This document shows positions 60,936-64,000 of a DNA stretch of 64,000 nucleotides, one piece after another. Position numbers and translations under genes: made by a program. The notes under the pieces are model-generated. The model had not been told where the DNA came from. It did not search any database and saw nothing but the letters and a program-made list of their open reading frames with translations. Origin of the DNA: Cloacibacterium caeni (GTDB lineage Bacteria > Bacteroidota > Bacteroidia > Flavobacteriales > Weeksellaceae); assembly GCF_907163125.1 (NCBI RefSeq), contig NZ_OU015319.1:2294001-2358000 (forward strand), given 5' to 3'. Numbering within the stretch: position 1 is the stretch's first letter; each line of letters begins with the position of its first letter.

Positions 60936-61289
60936 ATGGAAACACCTAAGAAAAAAAGTACTGAAAAATTCGTAAAAGACATTCGTAAAAATACACGAAG
61001 GATTTTTACAGCCGAGCAAAAAATTCTCATTGTAATGGAAGGACTTCGTGCAGAGACCTCTGTTGTAGAATTATGTAGAAAACACAACATTGCTCAATCG
61101 CAATTCTACGCATGGAACAAAGAGTTTATGGAAGCTGGAAAGAAACGTCTCAACGGAGATGTTGTCCGTGAAGCCACCAGTGATGAAGTTTCTAACTTGA
61201 GGAAAGAGAATACCCGATTGAAGGAGATGGTAGCAGATTTGGTTCTACGCTATGACATCGTAAAAAAAAGCTTAGACATGCTGGACTAA
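60936..61289 (+). CDS. IS3-family transposase OrfA
   Basis: This 117-residue protein has a helix-turn-helix (FTAEQKILIVMEGLRAETSV, LCRKHNIAQSQFYAWNKEF) and a C-terminal leucine-zipper-like region (VSNLRKENTRLKEMVADLVL), which is the OrfA pattern. OrfB follows 20 bases later in another frame. It is intact, but the element has lost a working OrfB. Confidence 0.88.
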   Translation: METPKKKSTEKFVKDIRKNTRRIFTAEQKILIVMEGLRAETSVVELCRKHNIAQSQFYAWNKEFMEAGKKRLNGDVVREATSDEVSNLRKENTRLKEMVADLVLRYDIVKKSLDMLD

Positions 61290-61752
61290 TCCATAAATAC
61301 CGAAAATATATGAGACTGACAGCAGGCGAAAAATACGAAATTATTCAAACGGTCACCACAAGTGAGATTGGAGTAAAACGAACCTTAGAAAGCTTTGGGA
61401 TTGCGAGAAGTACGTTTTACAAATGGTATCAAAAGTATTTATAAAACGGCTACGAAGGCTTAGAAACGACCGAAAGAACCTCCAAAAGACAATGGAACAG
61501 CATACCTGAAGAACAAAAAGATTTGGTAGTAGAAATAGCATTGGAACATACTGAACTTTCCTCAAGAGAACTGGCACACAAAATTACCGATGAGCAAGGT
61601 GTTTTCATCTCAGAATCCAGTGTTTACAGGATTTTAAAGCAACGGGATTTAATCCCGGCACCAAATCATTTTCTTCTTTCAGCAGCAAATGAATTTAAAG
61701 ACAAGACCGAATTCGTGCATCAAATGTGGCAAACTGATTTTACTTATTTCAA

Positions 61753-63150
61753 CCCAAATTCCGCAATAGAAAAAAAAGAGTATTTTAGTATTCTAATATC
61801 CAACTGCGTAGCAGTAGAAAAAAATAAGCGATGAAATTCGAGCTATCCTTTACCAATAAAGAGATTACGCCTTGGGGAGGCATGGTGTTTTTAAAGCAAA
61901 TGTTGGACAAAATCGGCTTTAGAGAGCAAATTGAAAAATGCGAATCTTTACCTGTGTCACTTTCCAATAATTCTTATAAAAAAGAAGTTTTGCTTGAATC
62001 TTTTATTACGAGTATTTGGTGTGGTGCCAATCGTTTTTTGCACACAGAAATTACCCGTGCAGATAAGGCTCTTGGGGAAATATTTGACTGGCGAAAGACC
62101 CCTGCTCAGGACGCATATAAACGCTATTTTGGCAAGTTTACACAACACATCAACCAGCAAGTTGGGCATTATTTTTTCAGTTGGTTTTTTCAGAATTTGA
62201 ACCTCAATTATTTTACGTTAGACATTGATTCATCTGTAATTACTCGATACGGAGAGCAAGAGGGAGCAAAAAAAGGCTACAATCCTAAGAAAAAAGGAAG
62301 AAACAGCCATCATCCTATCATTGCATTTGTGAACGATGTAAAGATGGTCGCTAATTTTTGGCTCAGGAGCGGCAATACTTCTTCGGCAAATAATTTTGTA
62401 GGATTTTTAGAAGAAACACTCTTAAATTTTGGGGATAAGAAAGTAGGATTAGTTCGTTTGGATAGTGGTTTTTTCCAGAAAGACATTATGGATTATCTTG
62501 AATTAAAAACACTCCAATACATCATCGCTGCAAAATTTACTCACCCCATTCAACACTTGATAGACCAGCAAGATTTTTGGATAAAAGTTGATGAGGGCAT
62601 CGAAATTTGCGACAAATATTATCAAGCAAAAAACTGGGAAAAGCCAAGAAGGATAGTCATTGTAAGGCAAAAAATAGCACAACGGCCGAATGCGGCAGGC
62701 CGAATATTAAGCCTGTTTCCGGAAGATGAAATCCATAGAAATTATCGCTATTCAGCCTATATTACCAACCAAGAACAATCGGCAACAGATGTTTGGAGAA
62801 CGTACCGAAACAGAGGCGATGCAGAGAATCGAATCAAGGAATTAAAGGCAGATTTTGGAGCCGAAAGTTTTAACCTTAAAGGCTTTTTCCCTACAGAAGC
62901 TGCACTTATATTTTCGATGATTGCTTATAATCTGATGTCAATTTTCAGACTGTTTGTTCTTCAGGAAAAAACGCAGAAAACATTATCTACACTACGATAT
63001 AGAACCTTTGCTATTGGAGCTTATTTTGAAAAAGTAGGTGACACACTCAAACTGAAGATTGCACTCACCAAAAAACGCAGAAAATGGTTCGTCGGAATTT
63101 GGGATTACCCCATAGACTTATCTCAAAAAATTTCAACTGCGTGATTTGGG
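61753..63150 (+). mobile_element. IS1380-family insertion sequence, intact
   Basis: The 1,398-bp element has inverted ends CCCAAATTCCGCAATAG and, read inward from the right, CCCAAATCACGCAGTTG. TTCAA at 61,748-61,752 and 63,151-63,155 is a 5-bp target duplication. It carries one transposase gene. Confidence 0.9.
61831..63144 (+). CDS. IS1380-family transposase
   Basis: This 437-residue DDE transposase has FTLDIDSSVITRYGEQEG (first Asp near residue 130), KVGLVRLDSGFFQKD (second Asp near 212) and YRNRGDAENRIKELKADFG with the glutamate near 333. It has the complete length of the family and no stop. It fills nearly the whole element. Confidence 0.93.
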   Translation: MKFELSFTNKEITPWGGMVFLKQMLDKIGFREQIEKCESLPVSLSNNSYKKEVLLESFITSIWCGANRFLHTEITRADKALGEIFDWRKTPAQDAYKRYFGKFTQHINQQVGHYFFSWFFQNLNLNYFTLDIDSSVITRYGEQEGAKKGYNPKKKGRNSHHPIIAFVNDVKMVANFWLRSGNTSSANNFVGFLEETLLNFGDKKVGLVRLDSGFFQKDIMDYLELKTLQYIIAAKFTHPIQHLIDQQDFWIKVDEGIEICDKYYQAKNWEKPRRIVIVRQKIAQRPNAAGRILSLFPEDEIHRNYRYSAYITNQEQSATDVWRTYRNRGDAENRIKELKADFGAESFNLKGFFPTEAALIFSMIAYNLMSIFRLFVLQEKTQKTLSTLRYRTFAIGAYFEKVGDTLKLKIALTKKRRKWFVGIWDYPIDLSQKISTA

Positions 63151-63754
63151 TTCAAAGTTATAGGTTGGGGCTGGTACTATCTGAGCACCATTTTGGATGA
63201 TTATAGTCGCTATATTATCCACTGGGAAATCTGCGATTCGATGAAAGCAGAAGACGTGAAAAGAACTGTGAATACCGCAATTGAAAAAGCAAAATTGAAG
63301 TCTAAAGCCAAACCAAAATTACTTTCAGACAATGGTTCTTGCTATGTGTCAAACGAACTCAAAGCCTATCTTAAAGATGATTTGAAGATGAAACAGGTAC
63401 ATGGGAAACCTATGCACCCACAAACCCAAGGGAAAATTGAAAGATACCATAGAACGATGAAAAATGTGGTAAAACTGAATCATTTTTACCATCCAGAAGA
63501 ACTTATCGAAGCTTTAAAGAAATTCGTGGAAAACTACAATAATAAACGATATCACGAATCTTTGGAAAACCTTACGCCAGCGGATGTGTACTTCGGAAGA
63601 TCTGAACAGATTTTGGAAAAAAGAAGACAAATAAAATCGGATTCTATCCGTAAAAGAAGACAATTGTATTTTCAACAAAAATTAATAAATTTATAACCTA
63701 AAATACTCCTTAAGGATTTATTCCAAAATGTCTAAGTTAGTTTGAAGACATACA

Positions 63755-64000
63755 TCCCTCTACTAAAATATTAAATGGCATAACTTCCCAATTATCATTT
63801 TTCTTTAAGCCGAAATTATCTTTTATTCTTTCTGCTTTTTCATATTCTTGACCTTCGAATATTTTAGTATCAAGTTTATAGTAGATTGAATTGTTTTTTC
63901 TCTTAAAAGGTTTCGCTTCTTTAATACTTTCAAATAAATAAGTATTAGTTAAATTGTTTACATTTATAAAGAATTGAGAATGAGTTGTTATTAAAATTTG
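63755..64000 (-). pseudogene. OLD-type ATP-dependent nuclease, upstream fragment (runs off the window)
   Basis: The 82 codons from 64,000 to 63,755 encode QILITTHSQFFINV, the ATPase end with the THS motif of OLD-like ABC ATPases. They continue to EVMPFNILVEG, where the TOPRIM domain begins. The frame continues exactly in the fragment at 60,855 after removal of the IS. The gene's start is beyond the window. Confidence 0.8.

Larger units (their letters stand above)
61310..63696 (+). pseudogene. IS3-family transposase OrfB, broken twice
   Basis: The frame begins MRLTAGEKYEIIQTV at 61,310. A TAA at 61,442-61,444 interrupts ...WYQKYL-NGYEGLE, and the IS1380-family element at 61,753-63,150 splits HQMWQTDFTYF from KVIGWGWYYLSTILDDYSR. 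The downstream part (to 63,696) keeps the integrase core LLSDNGSCY and PQTQGKIERYHRTMKN. Removing the inner element and one TTCAA restores the frame apart from the stop. Confidence 0.88.
60857..63754 (+). mobile_element. IS3-family insertion sequence, itself interrupted
   Basis: The element contains an orfA/orfB pair and is flanked by TCCCTCTACT at 60,847-60,856 and 63,755-63,764. The ends share blocks GGACA/AGACA and AAGGAGTNTTTT in inverted orientation (60,875-60,907 and 63,704-63,735). Exact tips and the 10-bp repeat length are uncertain because IS3 elements usually duplicate 3-5 bp. Without the inner element it would be about 1.5 kb. Confidence 0.75.

Overview
The window is low-GC DNA, roughly one third G+C, from a Bacteroidota bacterium, most likely Flavobacteriales of the Chryseobacterium/Cloacibacterium group (Weeksellaceae). 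Supporting this are the SUF operon proteins, a GLPGLI-family protein, SusC/SusD pairs, a Nudix-type sugar regulator and several promoters fitting TTTG-N19-TAnnTTTG. The genus is inferred from protein flavour only.

Positions 1 to about 43,600 are chromosomal backbone. This part holds the end of an HMG-CoA lyase, a sulfurtransferase beside a truncated copy of its own 5' end, and the iron-sulfur operon sufA-sufB-sufC-sufD with three downstream genes. It continues with a copper-like TonB receptor carrying an HMA domain, an L,D-transpeptidase, msrB, pyrD, a repeat-rich gap, and glyQS, whose terminator was split by an IS3-family element. OmpW, a serine hydrolase, sufS, an AraC regulator and a mutL-rhomboid-phosphodiesterase-lipoprotein operon follow. 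A polysaccharide utilization locus (29.1-43.5 kb) contains SusC, SusD, two GH30, one GH3, an acetylesterase and a phosphodiesterase, with a divergent MFS transporter and a Nudix regulator. Its enzyme set resembles beta-1,6-glucan loci.

From about 43,600 rightward the DNA is accessory. A tyrosine recombinase follows a tRNA-end-like sequence and tandem repeats. Next come an HTH/nucleotidyltransferase pair under twin inverted operators, an excisionase-like HTH, a primase-helicase, an iteron-like array, a TOPRIM primase, MobC, a relaxase, and a 1,253-residue YobI-type P-loop NTPase. This reads as an integrative mobilizable element with defence-like cargo.

The most exciting module is at 55,590-57,840 on the minus strand. 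An ECF-like sigma factor with an extra C-terminal helix-turn-helix is followed after one base by a truncated TnpB/Cas12f-like protein whose RuvC acidic residues appear replaced. Directly behind its stop codon lies a roughly 100-nt structured RNA candidate ending in a short guide-like sequence and eight U. The guide-like sequence recurs, with a one-base indel, in the leader of the same operon, inside a large imperfect hairpin. This matches the concept of nuclease-dead Cas12f plus sigma factor RNA-guided transcription and suggests autoregulation or a past insertion. A divergent XRE regulator with a palindromic operator sits at its edge.

The right end holds a GmrSD-type restriction gene and an OLD-type nuclease gene broken by an IS3-family element, which is itself broken by an IS1380-family element.
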